NCBI RefSeq assembly: GCF_030445035.2
Contig: NC_080680.1
Location: 116,462,228 to 116,526,227, forward strand
DNA from: Dasypus novemcinctus
Taxonomy: Eukaryota; Chordata; Mammalia; Cingulata; Dasypodidae
Reading direction: 5' to 3'
DNA length: 64,000 nucleotides
Part shown: one piece after another, positions 12,026-22,968 of the stretch
How positions within the stretch are numbered: position 1 is the stretch's first letter
Layout of the letters: each line of letters starts with the position of its first letter
The notes under the pieces: model-generated
The model's database searches: none
What the model was told of the DNA's origin: nothing
Seen by the model: the letters and a program-made list of their open reading frames with translations, nothing else
Position numbers and translations under genes: made by a program

Positions 12026-12503
12026 TGTTGTGGAATTTAAGAGAAGTTCAATTATTTGAGTATAGAGAGGCCAGGACTCAGGAATGATTTTGAGAAGGAA
12101 AAATGGTTTATTGACGGCCGGCCGGACTCGGGAGCTTTCTGTTTGAATCCCGAGCCCCGAACAAGATTTTCAAACGTCTTTTATACAGAGAGGAAAGGCC
12201 AAATGGTCCCTTTGTTTCAGTTCTCAATAGGCTTCAATTAGCATATATCTCTTCCACATCTTAGGTAAGCTTTTAGCATGGACTCCAGACATTCTAGATA
12301 AGCTTTTAGCATATTTACTTTTTGCATTTCCCCTAAATACTTAAAGTTTATAGCCCTTGCATTGTTAAACATTTCCTGGGACTGGAGCTGCTGCCGCTGT
12401 CCCTAAGGGCAGGACTGCAGCCTCTTACTGTTCCACACTCACAAGTCAAACAGCTTAGTTATCTCTGAAGAGACAAAGAGCCTTCCACCCATAGCCCACA
12501 TCA
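12026..12503 (-). repeat. Solo LTR, ERV1-like, with 4-bp target duplication
   Basis: On the minus strand this 478-bp block starts TGATGTGG and ends CCACAACA, giving the canonical TG...CA ends. It is flanked by the direct repeat CAAT at 12,022-12,025 and 12,504-12,507. Inside, on the minus strand, are a TATAAAAG box at about 12,180-12,187 and an AATAAA signal just upstream of the right-hand part of the LTR. A CpG-rich 'ccggccggactcggg' stretch lies between them, where R would be. A 4-bp duplication is typical of gammaretrovirus-like ERV1. No internal region is attached, so this is a recombined solo LTR: a fossil without coding capacity. The preserved CpGs and exact target repeat suggest it is younger than its neighbours. 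Confidence 0.75.
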
Positions 12504-12509
12504 CAATCT

Positions 12510-12980
12510 ATTATTAAAATTATGAATGATGGAAAAATTATGTTGTAACTTACCCTCTAGATAAAGCTTGAACATGATCTACCATTGTATGGGTTCAGAA
12601 TCACCATAGTTCAGGATCTTAACTTAAATCATGTCTCCAAAGACATTGAGCTAGTGACTGGCTACTGCAGATATTATATTAACGATATTTCATAATCAGA
12701 TGATTATATATCCATCTAGAAAATATATTTGCACTATATATGATTACTAATGTAAGCAAGGGCATTAAGGTTGACCAGATTATTTTTACTTTTGTTAGAA
12801 AGTTTTCAGTATATTTCAAATTCAAGATATAATTTTGGTGAACTTAAACACTTAAATAAGTCTTTCAAAGAATTAATTTTAAAAATGTCTTTCATTAGCA
12901 TCACTCAGTATCAATTATTTGTCCGGATCTGCTCACATGTCACCTGGTGGCAATAGTCATGAGATGAGAAGACATTCAGG
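12510..12980. other. AT-rich intergenic DNA
   Basis: No gene or clear repeat was recognised. Short AT-rich frames here carry no family motif. Confidence 0.35.
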
Positions 12981-12984
12981 CAGG

Positions 12985-13423
12985 GCTGAGTTATTAGATC
13001 CTGGTTTACTTAACAAAAGGAATTTATTGTTTCATTGTTTTAGAGAGGAAGTACAAATCTGAGGTCTCTGCAGGTCATAATTTTCCCCAAAGTCTATAGT
13101 GTTGGCCTGCTACAATTCTTGGAGTTCTTTGGCTTCCATCTCTACAACCATCACAAGATCTTCTCCTGTGGTTTTCTCTGACTTCTGGCTTCTACATCTT
13201 CTGACATCTGGCTTAAGGTTTCTACTAATATTCAAATTTCCTCTCTTTATAAGACCACCTTTCCAGTCATATGGATTAAGACTATCCTGATTTAAATTTG
13301 GCTATACCTTAACAAATAAGAACATTTTTCAAAGGTCCTATTTACAAATGGGTTAACAGTCACAGGAATATGGGTTAATATTAATAGCCTGTTCTTTAGG
13401 GTGACATGATTCAATCCCCAACA
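12985..13423 (-). repeat. MaLR-like LTR, antisense
   Basis: The minus strand starts TGTTGGGGATTGAATCATG at 13,423. It continues with a 'cccatttgtaaataggacctttg' segment and ends with an AATAAA-bearing part near 13,020. This is the layout of MLT1-type MaLR LTRs. It is an old, diverged, non-coding fossil. The low-coordinate edge is approximate. Confidence 0.55.
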
Positions 13424-14435
13424 GAAAGGCATTGTCAAGGAGCCTGAGTCAGACCACCTGTCTCTCTCTCTATCCCTTCCTTTGGGTGCAGAGGGGCCAG
13501 AATAGGGCCAGGTTCACTTATGTAACCTGCTCGGAATATTCCAAATATATGCGGTGAACCCATTACTACTCCTCTGGGATAGTCCTAGTCTTATTAGCTT
13601 AGGAACTGAACTTATCCACAGAATCTCCTGGATCCTGCACATCCTGTTTCCCATGCTCCACATCCCCATTCTTGTTACTCAAGCAGATCCCTGGGGCCAA
13701 GGTGGAAGATGGAAACCAGGAAGAACACTGGGATTGTCACTGAGGGTGGCAACTAGAATTGAAATTCCGTAGAGTTGAGTCCCTCACCACTTTAAAATAT
13801 TCCAATGGTGGAATGGGTGGGTGATATAGATATAAAGGATGAAAGCTAAAGTGCTGACATACCTTATTTCAAATATAAAACCTACTTCTGAAGCTGGTTA
13901 AAATCTCTTTTTCAGTCTGGATTTTATCCCACTAAATTGTGCCCAGAAATTTTTTTTTCCTGGTAGCCTTCTGCTTGTTCAAGTACTGAAAAGTACATAG
14001 GATATCAATTAAATTGGGAATATGGGAGGATTTGGGAATGAGAAAGATTTGGACATTATGACTATTATAGAATGATGAATTGGAAAGAACAATTTTGCAA
14101 GCATTTACACATAAATTCTGTTCTGGTGGATTAGGAATTTTAACCATTCATATTAATATTGATGTAGAAACTTTTCAAGTGTGAGGCTGTATTTAACCAC
14201 TGATCTTGTGGATGGTGAGAATTATGCAGGTAAATATGATTTGGAAGGCTTTGAATCTCCACAACCAGGGGCCAAGCTGAAGGTAGTGACTTGAAATCTG
14301 TTAGTTGTGTTCTTTGTGGTTGTAGAGATTTTCATGAAGATCGGGTTTGTTGTGACCAGTCCTGAGAGGAGCTAGTAGGGAAGGGAGAGCCCTTTCTTAA
14401 TGAGGGCATTTACTATTTCACATCAACATGGGTTA
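13424..14435. other. Intergenic DNA, nothing recognised
   Basis: Between two MaLR-like LTRs I found no convincing coding frame. The frames at 13,554-13,772 and 13,932-14,147 have no family resemblance. This could include unrecognised MaLR internal sequence but I cannot show it. Confidence 0.35.
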
Positions 14436-14439
14436 CCCA

Positions 14440-14613
14440 TGTGTGTGTGATGTGTGGTATGTGGAACCCCAAGGATTGCTGGCAAACCAGCATCAAAATG
14501 CTGCAATATTCTGGAAGAAAACAAGCCTTCCAGTCTCTGAAACCATGAGTCAATAAATTCCTGTTGTTAAACCAACTCATTATATTTGTCACTGCAGCCA
14601 GGAAGTTAAGACA
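14440..14613 (+). repeat. MaLR-like LTR 3' part, sense
   Basis: The segment 'gtcaataaattcctgttgtt' followed by 'aaccaactcattatatttgtc' and 'cagccaggaagttaagaca' is the 3' end of an MLT1-type MaLR LTR, including its AATAAA signal. It is a truncated, ancient fossil. Confidence 0.6.
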
Positions 14614-14734
14614 ATGTATAAATAGGGTAGATTATAGATTAAATCCCGGCAACCAATATTTCTTGGTATTTATTGATTGAAAAGCTTTTGCAGTTTCTCA
14701 AGCCAAGTTATGGTTCGTAATCATAATATTTTTC

Positions 14735-15470
14735 TGGAGAAAAATTTTTCTTTATTGAAAAAAATACCAATAATACTGGCAGACTTCAAAGGGAATTCAT
14801 GCTTCTAGAATACAAAGTACTTAATACATTTCAAACAAAGTTATCATTTTTGTAAGTCAAACGATAATCTGACTAAAAATATTTCCCAGCTTTATTATTT
14901 AAGGAGCTGCACAACCTTTAAAGTGGTGACCATGGAGGCAGATAGGAGACACACTGCACCTGGAACTGTGCAGCATTCGACAGCGACATTCCCCACAACT
15001 TTGGAGCAGAAAACAAAAATATTTCACAAGAGAGCTGCCCTCCAGTGCCAGAGAATCTTGGGAAACAGTATATCAAAAGATAGCCAATTTTTCCTGACAA
15101 TTTTCACACTATCAAGGTTGCTTTTTTGAAGAAAATCTTTGAGCACATCACTGTAATTTAATGTCATCCAATAATTCTGGGATTAAAAAGAACTATAGTG
15201 AAAGAAATGAACTGTTACCATCAAAATGGCTTTGCTGAGCTGTGAGAGTAACAATTCTACCCCATTTTAGATGCAAAACAATGAACACATATGCAAGTTT
15301 AATTTGAAGCCAGATAAATCGTGTATGTAGGCTCAGATAGTAGCAGTGTCCATTCACTTTTCTTACTAATGGCTTAACTGGACAGGCATTCTCGTCATTG
15401 CACAGGCAGGAAGAGCAGCACCAAGATCTTCTAAAACTCTTTATGTAAAAAGCGTAAGTCATTGTTCAAG
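14735..15470 (-). other. Possible processed-transcript remnant or conserved non-coding block
   Basis: On the minus strand this region holds an 89-codon open frame (15,193-15,462). Downstream are two polyadenylation-type signals, AATAAAG near 14,895 and AATAAAGA near 14,750. Base composition is more balanced than in the neighbours. The peptide has a short Cys-rich start (WCCSSCLC) but matches no family I know. It could be the 3' end of a retroposed mRNA, a lncRNA exon or chance. No poly(A) tract or target duplication was found, so the call is weak. Confidence 0.2.
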
Positions 15471-15474
15471 TCCC

Positions 15475-16900
15475 ATTCTTTGCATGTTCCAATTATCATA
15501 ATAGGAACAGAAGAGTTACTATTTGCTGTATTAAAACATTACACAGCATCTGGTACTATCAAAAAGCAAAATACAATTAACAGCAACCCTTTTTCTCAGC
15601 TCTAACCTTGAAGCTGCCAAGCATTCACTGCTCAGGCCAGCAGTGCTATTTCCTCAGTAAAATAGCAGAAACTAAAGGAATTAGGGCACAATGGATTTCT
15701 GAATTCTTTTATCTACCATTAGTCCTGAGGCTTAGAACCTTCCCGATGCTGATCATTCCACCATCTTTAATGGAGGAAAGGCATCAGGTCGTATAGCTTG
15801 TCCATAGTTTTTATTATTCCCCTTTCTCCTCCTTCCTGTTTTCCTGTCTTAATTAGTATTTTAGCATAATTCATTACAGGCAATTACAGGAAGTTTTAGC
15901 AAACGCTCAAGGTGATATTTTTTGTTTCAGCAAAATTTTGGAAAAACTGGCATAACCTAATATCTTAGGTTGAATTCCCAGAAGTAGATTTTGAGAAGTG
16001 AATTCATATGCAAGTGTTTTATTGAGGACTCATGGGAAAAAAACAAAACAAAAACAAAAAACCGGTAAAGGAATAGAGGAAGCAGGGCAGGAAAGGAGAG
16101 GAAGTCAAGTCAGGGTAAGATCTCAGGTCAGTGTTCCACAGAGGGAAGATGCAACCCGTCTCCCACAGGAAATCAGGAGTGTAAGTCACCATTCACACTT
16201 GTCGATCACTTCCCTGGTGGCGCCTGAGACCCATGGCAAGTTTAAAGGTCAAATGTTCTCACTTGTGTATTGGAACCTAGTGCTGTTATCAATTGGCCAA
16301 CGTTAAAGAAATTATCACAAGTCTTACAAATTCCCTTTAAAGTCAGCATGCAGGTTTCTGCAAATGTCTCTGCCATTGTAATTTGACAACAACCCTGCAA
16401 TTAGTTATTTGCTACAATGAACATTAAATTTCTTTCATCATTCCATTGAAGTGAGGAGAAAAGGACTCACATGAAGATGAATGTTAGAATAAGACTGGAT
16501 CTGGATAAAAGGCCTAATGAGTCCACTGTATGGGAAATAAGCAACAGTGACCCTGATTTCAGCATCCTCATCTTGGTCATTAGATGAAAATCTCAGTTGT
16601 GCTGCCATGTGTGGTTTTAATTATAATTGTCTTTAGGATGAGACACATGACTAACTCACATTCAATTACATCTGCAGTTTTGCTTATCATTCATAGTCTG
16701 CATTTGGTGTAATTAACTAATCTCAGTTGTCTCTTCTGAGCTTTATAAAAAAGGCTGCAAACTGGAAGAGGTGAGAAGGTTAAATAGAATTGAAATTCTT
16801 CTAAATGTGGCCAGGCTTCTTCTTTGAGGAAATTGTAAATATGAGTGTTATATGCATCTTGTTCTTTTATTTAACAAATATTTTTAAAGGCCTATTATGT
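15475..16900. other. Intergenic DNA with an LTR-like block at about 15,970-16,330
   Basis: No coding gene was seen. The block around 15,970-16,330 has a 'tgttttattgaggactcatgg' start, a purine-rich middle with A/C runs near 16,035-16,065, and a GC-richer right part. That resembles an antisense LTR, but I cannot name the family. Confidence 0.3.
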
Positions 16901-16959
16901 AATATATACACATGTATTAAAATCAATCAAGATTTACATTTGTATGTAAATCTTTAATC

Positions 16960-17050
16960 TCAATGACATGAATGTCCTTATTTTTGAAATAGGGAGAATA
17001 CCTGTCTCTGAAGTCATCTGAAGGATTAAACAAAACAACTTGTAAGGATT
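16960..17050 (+). repeat. MIR SINE fragment, sense
   Basis: The words 'tttttgaaatagggagaatacctgtc' and 'gaaggattaaacaaaacaact' match the 3' half of MIR in sense. It is short and diverged. Confidence 0.5.
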
Positions 17051-17194
17051 CATGTTCAGACTAAATGGGATCTTGTAAAGGTCAAAGTAGTTCAGAACAT
17101 TTTTGACCATCACGTCACATCGCTGCTGGCCACTTATCTGAAGTGATAAGTGATGATAATGCAATGATGGCATATACCTCCCTTTCATCCCTAG

Positions 17195-17385
17195 ATGAAA
17201 TAATATGAGCCAACATTTTTGGAGTGCCTTTGATATTGCCAATCCTTGTAAGCCTGAACATGATACCTTCTAGGTTATCTTCCTTAGTTCTCAAATAGTT
17301 TTAGAAGTGGGTATTTTTTTCTTCCTAATTGATAGAGAATAAAATTAATATCAGTGGGATTAAGAATTTTGCCTGCAAAATAATA
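17195..17385 (-). repeat. MIR SINE fragment, antisense
   Basis: The order 'agccaacatttttggagtgcc', 'gttatcttccttagttctcaaa', 'gggattaagaattttgcctgc' follows antisense MIR. Together with the sense copy at 16,960 it makes an inverted pair of old MIRs. Confidence 0.5.
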
Positions 17386-17560
17386 ATGAGGCAGTTGCAT
17401 GAAAATTGATGTTAATCATTGATTTTCAGATTGATTTACAATCTAAATTGATTTTAATCTATATTAATATTATACATAACAGGCATTTAAAAAAATCTCT
17501 GTTGAATCAGAGTCCATGAGAAGTGAGAGCATCCAGATATAGCAGCAATATGGCACTGGG

Positions 17561-17900
17561 AATCAGAGCCCAAGTAGGACTAGAAGGGTGCCCTCGAGGG
17601 GCTGGGCAGCCTGACACGGGGTGTCAGAGCCTGAGCAGGATGAGAAGGGTGTCATGGGCACAAGGAAAATAAGAGAGCAAGCAAGAGGCATGAAGAATCA
17701 GAGATCAAGCAGGGTGAGGGGCACCAACATGTGGAGACTGTCCATAGGGGCAATTAGAACCCAAGCAAGGTGAGGAGAGCGGGGTGAGGAGGGGCTCCTT
17801 GAGTAGAACTTGTCAAATGCAGGGCGCCCGAACCTGGGCAAGTTCTGCCCAGAATATGTAGTCAGAGCTTGAGTCTGGTCATGGGAGACAGTGGATATGA
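17561..17900 (+). repeat. Diverged minisatellite-like tandem array
   Basis: A motif of the form 'tcagagcc(c/t)(a/g)agcaggatgag' recurs at about 17,561, 17,624, 17,697, 17,752 and 17,861, giving spacings of about 62, 74, 55 and 109 bases. Copies differ by substitutions and indels. The block is GC-rich relative to its surroundings. It may be an internal array of an unrecognised LTR or L1 5' region. No coding frame is involved. Confidence 0.5.
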
Positions 17901-18224
17901 GAAGCCTGGTTACATTCTGGCAGATTAATTAAAGAAGGGCCTTTATTAGAAATACAGTTTCTCACTATCAGAGAAGGCAGTTCAATACTGGAAGGGAGAA
18001 AGCTAGAATGACCCCTGCGGTATTGATTGAAATTGGACATGTAATTGTCAATTCTTGATTTTCAAAATTAAAGGTAGTGATGAAGGTGAATATAGATAGA
18101 AATGTATTTGTGTATACAACACATATATACAAATGTACACATACACATATCCTAGCTCTGTCTATTGCAAATGCCTGGGAGCAACCTCTACTTCAAAAGA
18201 CTTTACACATCTGCTGACTTATAA

Positions 18225-18480
18225 TCCTTTTTATGTTACTGGGTTTGGTTAGGTAGTGTATTTTGAGGAGTTTTGCATCTGTGTTCATAAGAGATATTGG
18301 TGTGTAGTTTTCTTTTCTAGTGGTGTTTTTATCTGGTTTTGGTGTCAGCATAATACTGGCCTCATAGTATGACTTAGGAGGTACTCCATCTTCTGTTTTT
18401 TGATGAATTTGTAAATTTTTAAACTGGCATTTTAAAAAGGTTGGTAGAATTCACGAGTGTGGCCTTCTTACTCTCAACTC
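18225..18480 (-). repeat. Old L1M ORF2 fragment, antisense (outer layer of a nested stack)
   Basis: 'ttttatctggttttggtgtcagcataatactggcctcatag' is antisense L1 ORF2 reverse-transcriptase sequence. It is the first part of a longer antisense L1M block that resumes at about 19,508 and continues, interrupted, to about 23,290. Confidence 0.7.
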
Positions 18481-18489
18481 TTTCGGTTG

Positions 18490-19101
18490 CCCTATTATGA
18501 ACTAAATATATTATGTGAAATATAAATATATATGTGAAATATGAATATGGGTAGACTTGTATATACAAGACCATTGAAGTTGAACAAATGTAAGGTAATA
18601 TTGCATAATGTTAATATCACACACACAAAAATTATGCTAAGTGAAGAAGACCAGATACAGAGTACTACATATTGTATGATTCCATTTATATGAAATGTAA
18701 ATATAAATTAATTCATAAAGATGAAAGATTAGTTGCTATGTAGGTCTGAGGAAGGAATGCTAATAGGTTTGGAGTCTTTATTTTTGGAGTAATGAAATTG
18801 TTCTAGAATTTTTAGGATAATGAATGTACAACATTGTAATTATACTAAAAGCTATTGATTACATTTTGGGTAGAATAGCCAGAAACAGCAGCTATGTACA
18901 GTGGGGGAAGCATAGAGAGATTGAGAGGTGAGGAATTTTCTTGTTTTTTTTTTGTTTTTTTTTTTTGTTTATTATTAATATTGACATAAAGAAAATGCTC
19001 TAATAATGATTGAAGTGATGAATGCACAACTATGTGATTATAGCAAATACCACTGATTGTACACCTTGGAGGAATTGATGCCTTATTAAAATGTATAAAT
19101 A
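18490..19101 (+). repeat. L1M 3' end, sense
   Basis: Segments such as 'ccagatacagagtactacatattgtatgattccatttatatga' and 'gtgatgaatgcacaactatgtg' are typical of the 3' UTR of older mammalian L1M elements. The later part (from about 19,005) partly repeats the end region. A T/A homopolymer stretch lies at about 18,940-18,975. There is no coding content. Confidence 0.6.
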
Positions 19102-19493
19102 TGGGAAACAGACTTGGCCCAGTAGTAAGGGAGTCCGTCTACCACATGGGAGGTCCGCGGTTCAAACCCCGGGCCTCCTTGATCCGTGTGGAGCTGGCCC
19201 ATGCGCAGTGCTGATGTGTGCAAGGAGTGCCGCACCACGCAGGGGTGTCCCCTGCATAGGGGAGCCCCACGCGCAAGGAGTGCACCCCGTAAGGAGACCT
19301 GCCCAGCGTGAAAGAAAGTGCAGCCTGCCCAGGAATGGCACCGCCCACACTTCCCGTGCCGCTGACGACAACAGAAGCGGACAAAGAAACAAGACGCAGC
19401 AAATAGACACAGAGAACAGACAACCGGGGGAGGGGGAGGGAGTTAAATAAATAAAATAAAATAAAAATCTTTAAAAATAAATAAATAAAAAAT
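19102..19493 (+). repeat. DAS-type tRNA-Ala-derived SINE (long, DAS-III-like), with TSD
   Basis: A tRNA-like head carries an A box ('tggcccagtagtaaggg') and a B box ('ggttcaaacccc'). It is followed by a GC-rich body with repeated 'aaggagtgc' words, then 'gcagcaaatagacacagagaacagac', a G-rich stretch and an (AAATAA)n tail. A perfect 14-bp direct repeat, aaaatgtataaata, flanks it at 19,088-19,101 and 19,494-19,507, as expected of L1-driven retroposition. This SINE family is what points to an armadillo genome. It is non-coding, and the ORFs across it are artefacts. Confidence 0.9.
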
Positions 19494-19507
19494 AAAATGT
19501 ATAAATA

Positions 19508-20563
19508 AAATTGACTTTAAAAATAATTCATTCTTTTTATGTGTTATAGGTCTATTCTTATACACATACTACTGCATCTTCAGTCATTTTTAGGTAGTTT
19601 GTGTCTTTCTAGGAATTTGTCATTTTCCTCGAAATTATCTAATATGTGGGCATACAGTTTTTAATTGTTCCCTTATAATCCTTTTTATTTCTACAAAGTT
19701 GGTAGTAATGTACCTACATTCACTCCTGATTTTTAGTAATTTGAGTCTTCTTTTTTTTTCTCTCCTTGGTTAGTGTACATAAAGGTTTTTCAATATTGCT
19801 GGTCTTTAAAAAAAACAATTTTTGATTTGGTTGGTTTTTTTCTCTTTTTCCATTTTTATTTGATTTCCACTCTAATCCCTATGATAGCCTTCCTTTGGCT
19901 TGCCTTGAGTTTAGTTTGCTCTTCTATTTCCAGTGTCTTATGTTTAAGGTTAATTTGAGATCCTTTTCTTTTTTTAATGTAGGCTGTTTTTCCTTCAGAT
20001 TTCTCTCCAGTCTATGCTTTAGTTGCATTCTCTAAATTTCCTTATGTTGTGCCTTTATTTTCATTAAAGTATTTTCTAATTTCCATTATGATTTCTTCTC
20101 TGATCCTTTGGTTATTTAGGAATATGTTCTTTAACTGCCATATATTTAATGAATTTCACAAGTTGTTTTTCTGTAATAAATATCCTATTTATCTTCAGAA
20201 TTATCGGAGAACATATTTTGTATAGTTGAAATTCTTTTCAGTCTATGAGGCTTGTTTTATGGCCTAGCATATTGACTATCTTGGAGAAAAATCCACATGA
20301 ACTTGAGAACAATATAAATTCTTCTGTTTGGTTATTCCAATTAATTTTTAATGTTGTTAAAGTCTTATTTTCCCTTGTTCATCTTCTGCCTAGTTTTTAA
20401 AGTCCCCAAGTGTTATTTTTTAATTGTCTGTTTCTCCATTGAATTCTGTCAGGTTTTTTTCATGTATTTTGCAGCTCTTTTGTTATATTTATAACATATG
20501 TTTATAATTGTTATATCTTTCTGAGAGACCAACTCTTTTGTTCTTATTAAAAGTCCCTCTTTA
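19508..20563 (-). repeat. Old L1M ORF2 5' half, antisense
   Basis: This continues the antisense L1M block after the SINE. The part near 20,100-20,180 ('gatcctttggttatttaggaatatg') and the run up to 20,563 are antisense ORF2 sequence between endonuclease and RT. The block is interrupted at 20,563 by a younger sense L1 and resumes at 22,478. Confidence 0.65.
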
Positions 20564-22477
20564 GAACTGGATATCCATAGCCAAAAGAAAGAAAGAAGAC
20601 CCCTACCTCACACCTTATACAGAAATTAACTAAAAATGGATCAAAGACCTAAATATAAAAAGAAGTACAATAAAGCTCCTAGAAGAATATGTAGGGAAAC
20701 ATCTTCAAGACATGGTGGTGGGTGGTGGATTCTTAAACCTTACATCAAAAGCATGAGCAACAAAAGAAAATATGGATAAATGGGACCTCCTCAAACTTAA
20801 ACATTTCTGCGATTCAAAGGACTTCATCAAGAAGGTGAAAAGGCAGCCCAGTCAATGGGAGAAAATGTTTGGAAACCATGTATCTGATAAGGGTTTGATT
20901 TCCAATCTATATAAAAAGATCATATAACTCAACAATAAAAAAGCAAGCAATCCAATTTAAAAAATGGGCAAAAGATTTAAATAGACATTTCTCCAAAGAG
21001 GAAATACAAATGACCAAAAAAGCACATGAAAAAATGTTCCATATCACTAACTATTAGGGAAACACAAATTAAAACAACAATAAGATACCATCTAACACCA
21101 CATAGAATGACCATTATTAAAAAAAACCAGACAACAATAAATGCTGGAGAGGATGAGAGAAATAGGAACACTCCACTGTAGTGGGGGTGTAAAATGGTGC
21201 AGCCTCTGTGGAAGACAATTTGGTGGTTCCTCAGGAGCTAAATAGAGAACTGCCATATGATCCAGCAATTCCTCTACTAGGAATATATCCAGGAGAACTA
21301 AAAGCTATGACATGAACAGACATCTGCACACCAATGTTCATAGCAGTGTTGTTCACAGTTGCCAAAAGATGGAAACAACCCAAGTATCCATCCAGCTATG
21401 AATGGATAAACAAACTGTGGTATGATGGAATACTATGCTGCAATAAGAAGAAATGAAATCAGGACTTATGTGATAACATGGATGAGTCTTGAAGACATTA
21501 TACTAAGCAAAGTAAACCAGACACAAAAGGACAAATATTGCATGGTCTCATTAATATGAACTAAATACAAATAATAAACACATGGAATTAAAAACTAGAG
21601 TATAGGTTACAAGGAGATAAGAGGAGGGTTGAGGTGAGTTATGGATGCTTAGTGTATGTAGAAGTTTTAATTAACTGGACTGTAAAAGTGTGGCAATGGA
21701 TAGAGTTGATAGAACACATTATAGTGAGTAGCAACTGGTTTATAAATGGGATTGTGACTGAAAAAGGTAGTCTGGGGAAGTAAATGTCAATAGAAAGAAA
21801 GTTAAAGAATAATTTAGGGACTGAATAACACAGTGAACCCAGAGGTGGTTGAGAATTGTGGTTAAGGGTACAAATGCAAGAGAGTCCTTCTTTTAGCTAG
21901 AGCAGATGTACATCACTATTGCAGGGTGATGGGAATATGGAGAAATATGGGAAAACTACAATTGGTGTGACCTATAGACTGTGGTTAACAGCAATACTAC
22001 AACATTGTTGCATTAACGCCAGGCTATACTGTGTTGATAATGGAGGTTTTTGGAAAAAGTGTGCCAAATGTATGCTATGGACCATGATTGGTGGTAATAA
22101 TCTGATGATATTATCTCATAATCTGTAACAAATGTTCCACCAGGGTGTGGAGTTGTATGGGAAATCTACACATCTGTATGATTGTTTTGCAAGTTCACAA
22201 TATCTGTAACAAAAATACATTAAAAAAATACTATGGGTTGGGGGGGGTACACCAAATGTAAGATAAGGAATATAGTTGGTAGTAATACTTTGATAAAGCT
22301 CTTGCATAGTTTGTAACAAATGTTTCACACTAATGCAAAGAGCTGGTGTGTGTGTGTGGGGTGATGTATGAGACCCCTGTGTGATGTTATGTATGTTTAT
22401 TTTGTAAGTTCACAATCTTTACTATACACTTATTGTTTTTGTGTGTTCATGTATGAATGATATACTTCAATTTTTAA
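20564..22477 (+). mobile_element. 5'-truncated L1 (ORF2 C-terminus plus 3' UTR), sense, with 15-bp TSD
   Basis: The insertion carries ORF2 C-terminal sequence. Words such as 'QWEKMFGNHVSDKG'-like coding near 20,855, the Cys-rich region near 21,160, and the 'TMEYYAAI'-like end near 21,420 are recognisable, though frames are broken. A 3' UTR of about 0.9 kb follows. It is flanked by the perfect direct repeat aaaagtccctcttta at 20,549-20,563 and 22,478-22,492. Both sides are the same older antisense L1M, so this is L1 into L1. The 3' end (about 22,050-22,230) is repeated once more at about 22,240-22,470. The element is dead: truncated and frameshifted. Confidence 0.85.
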
Positions 22478-22523
22478 AAAAGTCCCTCTTTATTTCTAGC
22501 AATATTTTTTATTTTAATGATTG
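22478..22523 (-). repeat. Old L1M, antisense, short bridge
   Basis: This is the continuation of the outer antisense L1M between the sense L1 insertion and the LTR insertion, and it includes the duplicated target aaaagtccctcttta. The 'tttctagcaatattttttat' segment is normal antisense L1 sequence that continues at 22,969. Confidence 0.6.
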
Positions 22524-22968
22524 TTTTGGTTTTTGGCTGCCAAATCAATTACCATGCAATGGGCTGTCCTCAACAACAGAAATTTATTGATTCACAGTTT
22601 TGAGTCTAGGAGAACTCCAAATTCTAGACAGCATTAAGGTGACTTCTCCCAGAAGTCTGTGGCATTCTGGGCTGGCTGCCAGCAATCCTTAGTTCTTGAC
22701 TTTTCTATTACAGGAAAGTGTACATAGTGGCCTTCCCTGACTTCTTCCTTCTGTTCCAGGTTCTGTCTGCTTCCTCTGGCTTTCTCTCTCTGTAGACTTT
22801 CTTAAAAGGCCTTCGTAAAACAGGATTAACAACCATCCTGATCTGTTGGGCCACACCTTAACTGAAGTAATCTCATATAAAGTCCTATTTACAATGGGCT
22901 CATACCCACAGGAATGGATTAAACTTAAAAACATGTTTTTCTCAGGTACATAGATCCAAGCCACTTTT
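22524..22968 (-). repeat. MaLR-like LTR-type repeat, antisense, inserted in L1M
   Basis: This 445-bp block lies between two parts of the antisense L1M and is flanked by a direct repeat atgattg (22,517-22,523 and 22,969-22,975). On the minus strand it carries 'ggtgtggcccaacagatcagg' and an AATAAA-type signal near 22,580, the layout of MLT1-like LTRs. A close relative lies at about 29,795-30,185. It is a non-coding fossil. The repeated low-level 'ggctttctctctctgtag' region is typical of the family. Confidence 0.6.
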
